From Helicobacter pylori (lineage in GTDB: Bacteria > Campylobacterota > Campylobacteria > Campylobacterales > Helicobacteraceae), in the NCBI RefSeq assembly GCF_016755635.1, contig NZ_CP051500.1, positions 248,001 to 312,000 on the forward strand: DNA of 64,000 nt. The letters are read 5' to 3'. Position 1 is the first letter of the stretch, and every line of letters begins with the position of its first letter. Shown here piece after piece: positions 52,246 to 62,027 of this stretch. The position numbers and the translations under genes are program-made. The notes under the pieces are model-generated. The model made no database searches. It had not been told where the DNA came from and worked only from the letters and a program-made list of their open reading frames with translations.

Positions 52246-54732
52246 TTACAAGTATTTCGTTAAAGACAAATTATTGATTTTGTTCGTGGAAGCCAAAACA
52301 GCGTTATAATTGTTAGTGAGATTGGAAAACTTGTTGTAAGTTTCTGCCATATCCGTGCCGGTCGTTTCCCCACGAATGCTTTGAACTTGCGTTTTTAAAA
52401 CTTCATTACGCCTGATAATGTTCTCAAACGCCTTACCATGAGCACCGTTTTTAGCGATCATTTTTTCTATGTGATCGCTCAAGTGGTCTATAAGGGTGAT
52501 GCCGTTTTGAATGCCTAAATTACGCATGTCGCTAGAATAAGTATCCCCTAAAGCGTCTGGGCGATAAATCCCTTTTCTTACAGAAGTGATAATATTTTCT
52601 AATTGATCAAAAAAATTCACGCTGGGCTTGTCAATAATGAGAGCGTTATTGGCGTTTAATTTAAGGCTTGGTTTGTCGCTGTGCAAGGCGTTTTGAGAAA
52701 AATCATTCGAGTCCTTATCAAAAAGCATGAACTGCATTTTGGTGTTTGAATGCATGTTGTCTTGGATAATGACTTTTCCCTCTTCATTCAAATTAACAGA
52801 AAGGTTGTCTTTAGCTTGTTTTAACAATTCAATAAAGCGCTCCTTGCTTTCTTTTGAAGTGGGGTTATCGCTGATTTGTTGGTAGATTGTAGGATCAGTA
52901 TTGCTGTAATTGAGTGCGATACTCATCGCATCCATAAGTTGCCTGTAAGTTACTTCATTGGGTTTAGACGCTTGAATATCAGCACTTGTGGGGTCATAAA
53001 GCGGGATTTTAATGCCATTAGGCAAACTCAAAAAAGCCCCATTAGGATCCAAATTCATTTGCGCTTTTAAAAATAAGCCATTCACATCGTTTAATTTCAT
53101 GTTAAAAACGCTATTTTCTAAACTCCCCTTAGCGACCTCACTCAGTTTGGTAGAGCCATTAGCCGCGCCATTTTGAGCGGTTTGAGCGACATTGCTTTCT
53201 AATTTTGCCCCTTCTTTATTGAAATAGGTTTTTTGGTATTCGCTCGCGTTATTAGTAGGAATGCCGGCTACTTCTAGCCCTTTTTGATCTAGGGTGCTTA
53301 AAACAAAAGAAATAGGCGATTCTTTAGAAGAATTATCAATGATTCTCAAACGCCCGTTTGTTGCAATTTCCACATCCACTTCATTATTGAAGCGTTCTTT
53401 AATCGCATCTTTCAAATCTTTAATCGTAGAGTTTTTCACGTCTAAAAGAATGGGAATATCCAAATTAATAGGGAGGTTTGGGATTTTAATAGCGCTTGTT
53501 TCGTCCAAACGGCTAGCATTGATTTTTAAAGTTTCTACGCTATCGCCAAAAATCTCGCTCAATTTAGTGTTTTTGTTGGCTAAAACATTGTCTTTAGTGA
53601 TAAACACGCTAGGGATTTCAAGCGTTTTAGGATTATACATGTTAGGTACCGCTTTAACTTGACTCAAACTCCTATCCGTTACAAACGCGCTTTTGACATA
53701 TTCAGTAACCCTTTTTCCGCTCGAACGCAAAGCGTCTAAATCGTCAAAATCCCCATCGCTAGAAATCAAATGAAAATCCAAATTTTCACTGCCGGGCGTT
53801 AGGTTTTTAATCTCAATTTGCCCCCAATTATTCAAACTCACATCCACGACTTTATTTTGCGAAGTGTTCCCGTAAGCATGACCGATTTTATCCAACAAAT
53901 CGCTCACTTTAGAGGCACTCTCTTTGTTTTGATAGGCTTTAGAGAGCGCGAATTTTTCTTTAAAACTAGAGCCATCAGGCCTAACGCCTTGCAAATAAAA
54001 AAACTCTTTAGGGTCATTGGTGGGGTCTTTATCGTTATCGCCGATGAGTTCTCGCAAGGTATCACCGGGTTTGATAAAAACTTCTTCAGGCAATGAAGAA
54101 TGCTCTAAAGCGTCCATCACATCAGGGTGGAGCTTGTTTTGATTGAATAATTTAATGTTGGTGGTGATGAGCTTGTGTTTGTCTTTATCCGCGCCTAAAA
54201 ACAAATCTTGCCCGCTGATATTATAAGGCACAAGGTTATCAGAGCTAATAAGCGCGTTTAAATCTTCGCCATTGCCATGGTATTTCCCCTCGCTATCAAT
54301 AGGGGGTCTATCCACCTTACTGCCCCCAAATAAAAATTCCCCCCCTATGGAGGTGTTAGCAACATTCATCATATGCTCTTTTAAGCGTTCTAAATCGTTA
54401 GCGATAGCGGCGCGAGAAGTTTCTGAATGCACATCGTTAGCGGATTGGATGAGTTTGGTTTTAAACGCCTCCATCGTTTTAGAAAATTCTTGCAAGGCTT
54501 TGTCGGTATTGAGCGTTGAAGTGTAAGCGTTTTGGGCCACATCAATGCCTTGATCCAAGGTGTTTTCTTCGTATTGGAATTTTAAATTCTGGTTGTTAAT
54601 GTCGCTGTTTTGATAACCATAACGGATTTTTAGCCCTGAAGCGATCTGCGTGTTAGCGTCGTTGATTTTATTTTGTAAAGCGTTTTGATAATTATTCATT
54701 TGGTTGTATTTTGAGCCAAAGGTAACGCGCAT
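52246..54732 (-). CDS. flgL: Hook-filament junction protein FlgL (very long form)
   Basis: An 828-residue flagellin-superfamily protein, far longer than the ~320 residues of enteric FlgL. N-terminal coiled-coil end MRVTFGSKYNQMNNYQ, NDANTQIASGLKI, and the C-terminal end EMI-less helix with TGTDMAETYNKFSNLTNNYNAVLA, NKINNLSL match FlgL. The ~550-residue middle holds surface domains with no motif I recognise. It joins hook-associated FlgK to the filament. ATG 54730-54732 follows AAGGA, and TTG 54738 is less likely. A sigma-54 promoter lies just upstream. Monocistronic. Confidence 0.88.
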   Translation of the reverse strand: MRVTFGSKYNQMNNYQNALQNKINDANTQIASGLKIRYGYQNSDINNQNLKFQYEENTLDQGIDVAQNAYTSTLNTDKALQEFSKTMEAFKTKLIQSANDVHSETSRAAIANDLERLKEHMMNVANTSIGGEFLFGGSKVDRPPIDSEGKYHGNGEDLNALISSDNLVPYNISGQDLFLGADKDKHKLITTNIKLFNQNKLHPDVMDALEHSSLPEEVFIKPGDTLRELIGDNDKDPTNDPKEFFYLQGVRPDGSSFKEKFALSKAYQNKESASKVSDLLDKIGHAYGNTSQNKVVDVSLNNWGQIEIKNLTPGSENLDFHLISSDGDFDDLDALRSSGKRVTEYVKSAFVTDRSLSQVKAVPNMYNPKTLEIPSVFITKDNVLANKNTKLSEIFGDSVETLKINASRLDETSAIKIPNLPINLDIPILLDVKNSTIKDLKDAIKERFNNEVDVEIATNGRLRIIDNSSKESPISFVLSTLDQKGLEVAGIPTNNASEYQKTYFNKEGAKLESNVAQTAQNGAANGSTKLSEVAKGSLENSVFNMKLNDVNGLFLKAQMNLDPNGAFLSLPNGIKIPLYDPTSADIQASKPNEVTYRQLMDAMSIALNYSNTDPTIYQQISDNPTSKESKERFIELLKQAKDNLSVNLNEEGKVIIQDNMHSNTKMQFMLFDKDSNDFSQNALHSDKPSLKLNANNALIIDKPSVNFFDQLENIITSVRKGIYRPDALGDTYSSDMRNLGIQNGITLIDHLSDHIEKMIAKNGAHGKAFENIIRRNEVLKTQVQSIRGETTGTDMAETYNKFSNLTNNYNAVLASTNKINNLSLTKYL

Positions 54733-54764
54733 GATCAAATCCTTATTGGTTTTTTAACAAACAA

Positions 54765-54780
54765 GCTAAAAGTATTCCAA
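54765..54780 (-). promoter_or_regulatory. Sigma-54 promoter of flgL
   Basis: On the minus strand TTGG-(10)-GC reads TTGGAATACTTTTAGC. The GG at 54778-54777 and the GC at 54766-54765 have the exact GG-N10-GC spacing of sigma-54 promoters, about 33 bases before the ATG. FlgL is known as an RpoN-class flagellar gene in H. pylori. Confidence 0.7.
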
Positions 54781-54923
54781 AACAAGTTAATAATAATCAT
54801 GAATGGTTTGAGTGAGGCAATGCGGGGTAATGATGGTGGGTTAAATGGGGTGTTTTTGAGTAAAAAAATTCTTTTAATGTGAATTTAATCTCAATTTAAA
54901 GTTAAATTTTAGCAAATACTCAC

Positions 54924-54929
54924 TATAAT
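54924..54929 (+). promoter_or_regulatory. -10 box TATAAT of rplU-rpmA
   Basis: TATAAT 45 bases upstream of the rplU ATG, in a ~240-base spacer divergent from flgL. The spacer has no ORF. Confidence 0.6.
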
Positions 54930-54973
54930 AAGCGTTTATTTTAAAAAGAGCGTTCAATTTTTAAGGAATAGAA

Positions 54974-55288
54974 ATGTCATACGCAATATTCAAGCATGGC
55001 GGTAAGCAATATAAGGTCGTTGAAGGCGATATTGTTTTACTAGATAAAATGAATAAAGAGCCTAAGGCTTTAGTGGAATTAGTGGAAGTGTTAGCCGTAT
55101 CCAAAGAGGGCAAACTCTCTTTTGGGAAACCCTTTGTGAATGGGGCTAAAATTGAAGCGGAAGTGATCAATGAAGGGCGCGGCAAAAAAGTCATCACTTT
55201 CAAAAAACGCCGCCGCAAAGACAGCAAAACCAAGCGTGGTTTTAGAAGAGATTTCACTCGTGTGAGAATCACTAAAATTGTAGCATAA
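54974..55288 (+). CDS. rplU: 50S ribosomal protein L21
   Basis: A 104-residue ribosomal protein with the L21 start [19 protein letters not shown], central [11 protein letters not shown] and the basic tail [21 protein letters not shown]. It binds 23S rRNA. It lies 14 bases upstream of rpmA, the usual L21-L27 pair. Confidence 0.98.
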   Translation: MSYAIFKHGGKQYKVVEGDIVLLDKMNKEPKALVELVEVLAVSKEGKLSFGKPFVNGAKIEAEVINEGRGKKVITFKKRRRKDSKTKRGFRRDFTRVRITKIVA

Positions 55289-55302
55289 AGGAGTATTAAA
55301 CA

Positions 55303-55569
55303 ATGGCACACAAGAAAGGTCAAGGGAGCACGCAGAATAACAGAGATTCTGCAGGAAGACGCTTAGGCGTGAAAAAATTTGGCTCAGAGTTTGTGAGAGC
55401 AGGGAATATTATCGTGCGCCAAAGAGGCACTAAAATCCACCCCGGTAATAATGTGGGCATGGGGAAAGACCATACCTTATACGCGCTTATAGATGGCGTT
55501 GTGAAGTTTGAGCATAAAGACAGAAACCGCAAGAAGGTTTCTGTGGTTAGTCAAAATTTTGGGGAATAG
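55303..55569 (+). CDS. rpmA: 50S ribosomal protein L27
   Basis: An 88-residue protein starting [20 protein letters not shown], with [20 protein letters not shown] and the [17 protein letters not shown] block. L27 reaches toward the peptidyl-transferase centre. The N-terminus is not the Firmicutes pro-form, so no cleavage is expected. AAAGGAG precedes the ATG. Confidence 0.98.
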   Translation: MAHKKGQGSTQNNRDSAGRRLGVKKFGSEFVRAGNIIVRQRGTKIHPGNNVGMGKDHTLYALIDGVVKFEHKDRNRKKVSVVSQNFGE

Positions 55570-55573
55570 GGTA

Positions 55574-55618
55574 ACCTTTAAAGGTCAATTAAACCTTTAG
55601 GTGTTTGTGAAACACCTA
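55574..55618 (+). terminator. Two palindromes after rpmA
   Basis: ACCTTTAAAGGT (55574-55585) is a perfect 12-base palindrome. Then TAGGTGTTT-GTG-AAACACCTA (55598-55618) is a 9-bp hairpin with a 3-base loop. The second lacks a long T run. Both lie between rpmA and the dppA promoter, so a terminator or an operator is possible. Confidence 0.45.
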
Positions 55619-55636
55619 TAAACGCTATAAAATATT

Positions 55637-55642
55637 TATAAT
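55637..55642 (+). promoter_or_regulatory. -10 box TATAAT of dppA
   Basis: TATAAT 44 bases upstream of the dppA ATG. Confidence 0.55.
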
Positions 55643-55685
55643 TTAGATCTCTATCCTTTATAGAATTTGTTGTGGAGATTGGCTT

Positions 55686-57335
55686 ATGAATAATGTTTTT
55701 GTTAAGGGTTTGTTTTTTTTTCTTTTATTGTTTGGGTCTTTTTTGAAAGCTTCAGAAAGCTCAAACGCCACTCTTAATCCATCTAAAGAAAATGTTTCTG
55801 TTGAAGAGCAAAAGCGTTTTGGAGGCGTTTTAGTTTTTGCTAGAGGCGCTGATGGCTCGAGCATGGATCCGGCCTTAGTGACTGATGGCGAAAGCTATGT
55901 GGCAACGGGCAATATTTATGACACGCTCGTGCAATTCAAATACGGCACCACAGAAATTGAACCCGGATTAGCGGAAAGCTGGGAAATATCCCCAGATGGT
56001 CTTGTATATACCTTTCATTTACGCAAAGGGGTTTATTTCCACCAGACGAAGTATTGGAATAAAAAAGTAGAGTTTAGCGCTAAAGACGTGCTGTTTTCGT
56101 TTGAACGCCAAATGGATAAAGCTAAACGATACTATAGCCCGGGGGCTAAAAGCTATAAGTATTGGGAAGGCATGGGCATGTCTCATATTATTAAGAGCAT
56201 TGAAGCTTTAGATGATCACACCATTAAATTCACGCTTAATGGGCCAGAAGCCCCGTTTTTAGCGAATTTGGGCATGGACTTTTTGAGCATTTTGAGTAAG
56301 GATTACGCTGATTATTTGGCTCAAAATAATAAAAAAGACGAGTTGGCTAAAAAACCTATTGGGACAGGGCCTTTCAAATTCTTTTTGTGGAATAAAGATG
56401 AAAAAATCATTCTTTTAAAAAATCAAGATTATTGGGGGCCTAAAGCGTATTTGGATAAGGTGGTGGTGCGCACCATTCCTAACTCTTCCACTCGCGCTTT
56501 AGCGTTGCGTACCGGCGAAATCATGCTCATGACCGGGCCTAACCTCAATGAAGTGGAGCAATTAGAAAAAGTCCCTAATATCGTGGTGGACAAAAGCGCT
56601 GGGTTGTTGGCGAGTTGGCTTTCGTTGAACACGCAAAAAAAGTATTTTAACAACCCTTTGGTGCGTTTGGCTATCAACCATGCGATCAATGCAGATGATT
56701 ACATCAAAGTGCTTTATGAAGGCTTTGCTCAAAAAATGGTCAATCCCTTCCCGCCCACCATATGGGGTTATAACTACAACATCAAACCCTACGAATACGA
56801 TTTGAAAAAGGCTAAGGAGTTGTTGAAACAAGCGGGGTATCCTAACGGCTTTAAAACCACTATTTTTACCACTGCCACTCGTAACCCAAAAGGAGCGGTG
56901 TTCATACAAGCGAGCTTGGCTAAAATTGGCATTGATGTGAAAATTGAAGTGTATGAGTGGGGGGCTTATTTGAAAAGAACGGGTCTGGGCGAGCATGAAA
57001 TGGCGTTTTCAGGCTGGATGGCAGACATTGCGGATCCGGATAATTTCTTATACACCTTATGGAGCGAGCAAGCCGCCTCAGCTATACCCACTCAAAACCA
57101 TTCCTTTTATAAAAATAAGGAGTTTTCCAATCTGCTCATAAAGGCTAAGCGCGTTTCGGATCAAAAGGAGAGGGAAGCCCTTTATTTAAAGGCTCAAGAA
57201 ATTATCCATAAAGACGCGCCCTATGTGCCTTTAGCTTATCCTTATTCGGTGGTGCCGCACTTGTCTAAAGTTAAGGGTTATAAGACGACTGGAGTGAATG
57301 TGAATCGCTTCTTTAAGGTGTATTTAGAAAAATGA
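55686..57335 (+). CDS. dppA: Dipeptide-binding periplasmic protein DppA
   Basis: A 549-residue extracellular solute-binding protein, family 5. Signal peptide (FVKGLFFFLLLFGSFLKA), then VFARGADGSSMDPALVTDGES, LAESWEISPDGLVYTFHLRKGVYFH, the domain-2 KPIGTGPFKF and the C-terminal DAPYVPLAYPYS. These are the standard Dpp/Opp binding-protein landmarks. It delivers short peptides to DppBC. First gene of dppABCDF. The stop is 10 bases before dppB. Confidence 0.95.
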   Translation: MNNVFVKGLFFFLLLFGSFLKASESSNATLNPSKENVSVEEQKRFGGVLVFARGADGSSMDPALVTDGESYVATGNIYDTLVQFKYGTTEIEPGLAESWEISPDGLVYTFHLRKGVYFHQTKYWNKKVEFSAKDVLFSFERQMDKAKRYYSPGAKSYKYWEGMGMSHIIKSIEALDDHTIKFTLNGPEAPFLANLGMDFLSILSKDYADYLAQNNKKDELAKKPIGTGPFKFFLWNKDEKIILLKNQDYWGPKAYLDKVVVRTIPNSSTRALALRTGEIMLMTGPNLNEVEQLEKVPNIVVDKSAGLLASWLSLNTQKKYFNNPLVRLAINHAINADDYIKVLYEGFAQKMVNPFPPTIWGYNYNIKPYEYDLKKAKELLKQAGYPNGFKTTIFTTATRNPKGAVFIQASLAKIGIDVKIEVYEWGAYLKRTGLGEHEMAFSGWMADIADPDNFLYTLWSEQAASAIPTQNHSFYKNKEFSNLLIKAKRVSDQKEREALYLKAQEIIHKDAPYVPLAYPYSVVPHLSKVKGYKTTGVNVNRFFKVYLEK

Positions 57336-57345
57336 AAGGGGTTGT

Positions 57346-58350
57346 ATGCTGAGTTTTATCATTAAGCGTATTTTATGGGCGATCCCCACGCTGTTTGGAG
57401 TGAGCATTATCGTGTTTATGATGGTGCATTTAGTGCCAGGAGATCCGGCGTTAGTGATTTTAGGCGAAAAGGCCAATCAAGCCGCTATTGACGCTTTAAG
57501 AGAGCAATTTGGCTTGAATAAGCCCTTGATAGAGCAGTATTTTTTCTTTATCAATAATGTGTTGCATGGCAATTTTGGCACTTCTATCATGACCGGTGAG
57601 CCTGTGATGCATGAGTTTTGGCAACGCTTCCCGGCTACGGTGGAATTAGCTTTGATCGCTCTGTTTATGGCTCTTGTTTTGGGTATTAGCGTTGGCGTGT
57701 TAGCCGCGATCAAACGCTATAGCGTGTTTGATTATTCTAGCATGACTTTCGCTTTAGCCGGGATTTCTATGCCGGTGTTTTGGCTAGGGCTCATGCTGAT
57801 TTATATCTTTAGCGTGCAATTGGGGTGGTTGCCTGTTTTTGGGCGTTTGAGCGATGTGTATTATTTAGATGGCCCCACAGGTCTTTATTTGATAGACAGC
57901 TTGATCGCAGGAGATTATGGGGCGTTTGTGGATACGATTAAGCACTTGATTTTGCCTAGCATTGTGTTAGCCACGGTTTCTACCGCTGTTATTGCGAGGA
58001 TGACTCGCGCGAGCATGGCAGAAGTGTCTAAAGAAGATTATGTGCGCACCGCTAAAGCTAAGGGGTGTAGCTCCTTTAGGGTGATTTTTGTGCACACTTT
58101 GCGTAACGCTTTAATCCCTGTAACGACTATCGCAGGCTTGATGTTGGCCGGGCTTTTAGGGGGGAGCATGATAACTGAAACGGTTTTCTCATGGCCTGGG
58201 ATTGGTAAGTGGATCGTCAATGCACTCAACCAGCGCGATTTCCCGATTATCCAGTCCATGTCTTTGATTATTGCCATGATGTATATTGGGGCTAATCTTT
58301 TGGTGGATATTTTATACGCTTTTATTGATCCTAGAATAAGGTTGTCATAA
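57346..58350 (+). CDS. dppB: Dipeptide permease DppB
   Basis: A 334-residue inner-membrane permease with six predicted helices. N-terminal FIIKRILWAIPTLFGVSIIVF, the VPGDPA box, and the coupling loop EVSKEDYVRTAKAKGCSSFRVIFVHTLRNALIP characteristic of DppB/OppB. It forms the channel with DppC. It overlaps dppC by one base (TAATG-type junction). Confidence 0.95.
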   Translation: MLSFIIKRILWAIPTLFGVSIIVFMMVHLVPGDPALVILGEKANQAAIDALREQFGLNKPLIEQYFFFINNVLHGNFGTSIMTGEPVMHEFWQRFPATVELALIALFMALVLGISVGVLAAIKRYSVFDYSSMTFALAGISMPVFWLGLMLIYIFSVQLGWLPVFGRLSDVYYLDGPTGLYLIDSLIAGDYGAFVDTIKHLILPSIVLATVSTAVIARMTRASMAEVSKEDYVRTAKAKGCSSFRVIFVHTLRNALIPVTTIAGLMLAGLLGGSMITETVFSWPGIGKWIVNALNQRDFPIIQSMSLIIAMMYIGANLLVDILYAFIDPRIRLS

Positions 58351-59207
58351 TGGAGTCTTTTAGAGAGTTTATCCAACAATTCAAAAAAAATAAGGCGGCA
58401 GTGGTTGGTGCATGGATTGTGCTTTTGTTGGTGGTTTGCGCTGTTTTTGCACCCCTTTTGGCTCCGCATGATCCTTATGTCCAAAACGCGCAAGATCGTC
58501 TTTTAAAGCCTATATGGGAGCATGGGGGGAATGCTAAATACCTTTTAGGCACCGATGATTTGGGGCGCGATATTTTGAGCCGCTTGATCTATGGGGCCAG
58601 GATTTCTTTAACCATAGGGATTGTTTCTATGGGGATTGCAGTCTTTTTTGGCACGATATTAGGGCTAATAGCGGGGTATTTTGGAGGGAAAACGGATGCA
58701 ATTATCATGCGTATCATGGACATCATGTTCGCTTTGCCCTCCATTTTATTGATCGTGATTGTGGTTGCGGTGTTAGGGCCTTCACTCACTAACGCCATGC
58801 TCGCTATTGGGTTTGTGGGGATTCCTGGGTTTGCAAGATTGGTGCGCAGTTCCGTGCTAGGCGAAAAAGAAAAAGAATACGTGATCGCTTCTAAAATCAA
58901 TGGTTCTTCGCATCTTCGTTTGATGTGTAAGGTGATCTTCCCTAATTGCATTATCCCTTTGATCGTGCAAACGACAATGGGTTTTGCTTCCACGGTTTTA
59001 GAAGCGGCCGCGCTGAGCTTCTTAGGTCTTGGGGCCCAACCTCCCAAACCCGAATGGGGAGCGATGCTGATGAATTCCATGCAATACATCGCTACCGCTC
59101 CTTGGATGCTTGTTTTCCCTGGGGTGATGATTTTTTTAACGGTTATGAGTTTTAATCTGGTAGGAGATGGCATCATGGACGCTTTAGATCCCAAACGCAC
59201 CTCTTAA
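58350..59207 (+). CDS. dppC: Dipeptide permease DppC
   Basis: A 285-residue inner-membrane permease. The OppC_N helix (AAVVGAWIVLLLVVCAVFAPLL), HDPY and LLGTDDLGRDILSRLIYGAR, and the coupling loop LGEKEKEYVIASKINGSSHLRLM are intact, in contrast to the broken oppC at the window start. Partner of DppB. Eleven bases before dppD. Confidence 0.95.
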   Translation: MESFREFIQQFKKNKAAVVGAWIVLLLVVCAVFAPLLAPHDPYVQNAQDRLLKPIWEHGGNAKYLLGTDDLGRDILSRLIYGARISLTIGIVSMGIAVFFGTILGLIAGYFGGKTDAIIMRIMDIMFALPSILLIVIVVAVLGPSLTNAMLAIGFVGIPGFARLVRSSVLGEKEKEYVIASKINGSSHLRLMCKVIFPNCIIPLIVQTTMGFASTVLEAAALSFLGLGAQPPKPEWGAMLMNSMQYIATAPWMLVFPGVMIFLTVMSFNLVGDGIMDALDPKRTS

Positions 59208-59218
59208 AAGGAGCTTGC

Positions 59219-60082
59219 ATGATTTTAGAAGTTAAAGATTTAAAAACTTATTTTTTCACCGATAAGGGCGTGAATAAAGCAGTGGATGGCGTGAGTTTTG
59301 GCTTGAAAAAGTCTCAAACACTTTGCATTGTAGGGGAGAGCGGGAGCGGGAAAAGCATCACTTCGCTCTCTATTTTAGGGTTGATTGAAAAACCAGGCAG
59401 GATTGTAGGGGGGAGCATTCAATTTTTAGGGCAGGATTTGTTGCAACTCAAAGAAAAGCAGATGCAAAAAGAAATCAGAGGTAAAAAAATTGGCATGATC
59501 TTTCAAGAGCCTATGACAAGCCTGAACCCTTCCTACACGGTGGGGTTTCAAATCAATGAAGTGTTGAAAATCCACCACCCTAACCTTAATAAAAAAGAAC
59601 GCTTAGAAAGGGTGGTCTATGAGTTAGAGCGCGTAGGCATTCCCCATGCAGGGGACAAATACCACGAATACCCTTTCAATCTCAGCGGGGGGCAGCGCCA
59701 AAGGGTGATGATCGCTATGGCTATGGTGTGTGAGCCTGAAATCTTGATCGCTGATGAGCCTACGACAGCGTTAGATGTAACCATTCAAGCGCAGATTTTA
59801 GAATTGATGAAAGAGTTGCAACAAAAAAAAGGCACTTCTATTTTGTTTATCACCCATGATTTAGGCGTGGTGGCACAAATCGCTGATGAAGTGGTGGTGA
59901 TGTATAAAGGGCATGTGGTGGAGCAAGCGAGCGCGAAAGAGCTTTTTGCTGATCCAAGACACCCTTATACGAAAGCTCTTTTAAGCGCGATCCCTAAACC
60001 GGGCAAAGAATACCGCAAAAAACGCTTAGAAACCGTGGATGAAAATACAGATTATTTGAGTTTTCAAAAGGAGTTGCGATGA
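59219..60082 (+). CDS. dppD: Dipeptide transporter ATPase DppD
   Basis: A 287-residue ABC ATPase. Walker A GESGSGKS, Q-loop FQEPMTSLNPSYTVG, signature NLSGGQRQRVMIA, Walker B EILIADEPTTALD, H-loop ITHDLGVVA. The C-terminal oligopeptide-transporter extension has RHPYTKALLSAIPKPG. It pairs with DppF. It overlaps dppF by 4 bases. Confidence 0.96.
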   Translation: MILEVKDLKTYFFTDKGVNKAVDGVSFGLKKSQTLCIVGESGSGKSITSLSILGLIEKPGRIVGGSIQFLGQDLLQLKEKQMQKEIRGKKIGMIFQEPMTSLNPSYTVGFQINEVLKIHHPNLNKKERLERVVYELERVGIPHAGDKYHEYPFNLSGGQRQRVMIAMAMVCEPEILIADEPTTALDVTIQAQILELMKELQQKKGTSILFITHDLGVVAQIADEVVVMYKGHVVEQASAKELFADPRHPYTKALLSAIPKPGKEYRKKRLETVDENTDYLSFQKELR

Positions 60083-60885
60083 AGCTCTTAGAAATTAAAG
60101 AATTGAAAAAATCCTATGCGATAGACAGGGGGTTATTCAAGCCTAAAAGAGTGATTCATGCACTCAATGGGATCAGTTTTGAAGTGGAACAAAATGAAGT
60201 TTTAAGCATTGTGGGGGAGAGCGGTTGCGGGAAAAGCACGACAGCTAAAATTTTAGCCGGGATTGAAAGGCAAGATAGCGGGGCGATTTATTTCAATGGC
60301 AAGCGCCATTTGCATTTTAGCAAACAGGATTGGTTTGATTACCGCAAAAAGGTGCAAATGATTTTTCAAGATCCTTATTCTAGCCTAAACCCTCGCTGGA
60401 AAGTGGGCGAGATCATCGCTGAACCCTTGCTGTTAAATTCTCATTTTTCAAAAAAAGAAATCAAAGCAAAAGTGCTAGAGATCATGCAAAAAGTGGGCTT
60501 GAAATTAGAATGGATCGATCGTTACCCCCACCAATTTTCAGGCGGTCAAAGGCAACGAATCGGCATTGCTAGGGCGCTCATTTTGCATCCTAGCGTGGTG
60601 ATTTGCGATGAGCCTGTGTCTGCGCTAGATGTGTCCATTCAAGCGCAAGTGCTGAATTTGCTCTTGGATTTGCAAAAAGAAATGGGGCTGACTTATATTT
60701 TTATCAGCCATGATTTAGGGGTGGTGGAGCATATTAGCGATAAAATCATCGTGATGAATCAAGGGCAAATCGTAGAAACGGGGGATGTGGATAGCGTGAT
60801 AAGCGCTCCAAAGCACCCTTATACGCAGAAATTACTCAATGCGGTGCCGCATTTGGAAAAATCCATGCAAAGATTTGCCAAATAA
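60079..60885 (+). CDS. dppF: Dipeptide transporter ATPase DppF
   Basis: A 268-residue ABC ATPase. Walker A GESGCGKST, Q-loop FQDPYSSLNPRWKVG, signature FSGGQRQRIGIA, Walker B VVICDEPVSALD, H-loop ISHDLGVVEH, and the C-terminal KHPYTQKLLNAVP. Second ATPase of the peptide importer and end of the dpp operon, with obg 18 bases downstream. Confidence 0.96.
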   Translation: MKLLEIKELKKSYAIDRGLFKPKRVIHALNGISFEVEQNEVLSIVGESGCGKSTTAKILAGIERQDSGAIYFNGKRHLHFSKQDWFDYRKKVQMIFQDPYSSLNPRWKVGEIIAEPLLLNSHFSKKEIKAKVLEIMQKVGLKLEWIDRYPHQFSGGQRQRIGIARALILHPSVVICDEPVSALDVSIQAQVLNLLLDLQKEMGLTYIFISHDLGVVEHISDKIIVMNQGQIVETGDVDSVISAPKHPYTQKLLNAVPHLEKSMQRFAK

Positions 60886-60903
60886 AAGAAAGGGTATTAA
60901 GCT

Positions 60904-61986
60904 GTGTTTGTAGATAGCGTGGAAATCATCATCGCTTCGGGTAAGGGGGGGCCTGGAATGGTGAGTTTTAGGCGAGAAAAGTTTGTCATCAAAGGAGGCC
61001 CTGATGGGGGCGATGGGGGCGATGGGGGCGATGTGTATTTTGAAGTGGATAACAATACCGACACTCTAGCGAATTTTAGAGGCACCAAACACCATAAGGC
61101 TAAAAACGGGGCTCCAGGAGGCACACGAAATTGCGCGGGCAAAAAGGGCGAAGACAAAATTATTGTCGTGCCGCCAGGAACGCAAGTTTTTGTAGGTGAT
61201 ACATTATGGCTTGATTTAGTGGAACCTAAAAAAAGGGTGCTAGCCTTAAAAGGAGGCAAGGGGGGGTTAGGGAATGCGCATTTTAAAAGCGCAACTAAAC
61301 AACAACCCACTTACGCGCAAAAAGGCTTGGAGGGGGTTGAAAAATGCGTGCGTTTGGAATTAAAACTCATCGCTGATATAGGGTTAGTGGGCTTCCCTAA
61401 TGCGGGTAAATCCACGCTCATTTCCACCATCTCTAACGCTAAACCTAAAATCGCTAACTATGAATTTACGACTTTAGTGCCTAATTTAGGGGTTGTGAGC
61501 GTGGATGAAAAAAGCGGATTTCTAATGGCGGATATTCCTGGCATTATTGAAGGGGCTAGCGAGGGAAAAGGCTTAGGGATTAGCTTTTTAAAGCACATTG
61601 AACGCACCAAAGTTCTAGCCTTTGTTTTAGACGCTTCTAGGTTAGATTTGGGTATTAAAGAGCAATACCAACGCTTGAGATTGGAGTTGGAAAAATTTTC
61701 ACCCACTCTGGCCAACAAGCCTTTTGGGGTGTTACTCAATAAATGCGATGTTGTAGAAAACATTGATGAGATGACTAAAGATTTTTGTGCCTTTTTAAAT
61801 TTGGGAGCACAAAAATTAAATGCGTTTGATTTAGAGCCGTATTTAGGGTTTTTGCACCCCAATTTAACCAGCGATTTTGAAAATAACCCTAATGAACAAT
61901 CAGCGCTCTTTGTTTTACCCCTTTCAGCGGTTAGCGCTCTTAATACGCATGCGCTTAAATTTGTGTTGTTGGAAGCGTTACCCTAA
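60904..61986 (+). CDS. obg: GTPase Obg/CgtA
   Basis: A 360-residue ribosome-associated GTPase needed for 50S assembly. The N-terminal glycine-rich Obg fold has [16 protein letters not shown] and [18 protein letters not shown] domain: G1 GFPNAGKST, switch [10 protein letters not shown]3 [10 protein letters not shown]4 NKCD. The C-terminus is short, without a long charged tail. Start GTG 60904 after GAAAGGG. Confidence 0.96.
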   Translation: MFVDSVEIIIASGKGGPGMVSFRREKFVIKGGPDGGDGGDGGDVYFEVDNNTDTLANFRGTKHHKAKNGAPGGTRNCAGKKGEDKIIVVPPGTQVFVGDTLWLDLVEPKKRVLALKGGKGGLGNAHFKSATKQQPTYAQKGLEGVEKCVRLELKLIADIGLVGFPNAGKSTLISTISNAKPKIANYEFTTLVPNLGVVSVDEKSGFLMADIPGIIEGASEGKGLGISFLKHIERTKVLAFVLDASRLDLGIKEQYQRLRLELEKFSPTLANKPFGVLLNKCDVVENIDEMTKDFCAFLNLGAQKLNAFDLEPYLGFLHPNLTSDFENNPNEQSALFVLPLSAVSALNTHALKFVLLEALP

Positions 61987-62027
61987 AACGCTATTTTTAA
62001 AATAATCCATTAAAATAAAGGCGAGGA

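Noticed and set aside
58589..59200. 203-codon minus-strand frame opposite dppC
   Set aside because: Antisense shadow of a well-supported permease gene; composition (Ile/Thr/Lys-rich, no motif) is that of a complement frame.
61000..61035. Tandem GATGGGGGC repeats in obg as a phase-variable tract
   Set aside because: They encode the conserved GGDGGDGGD of the Obg fold; the 9-base unit is in frame and the gene is essential, so selection on protein explains it.
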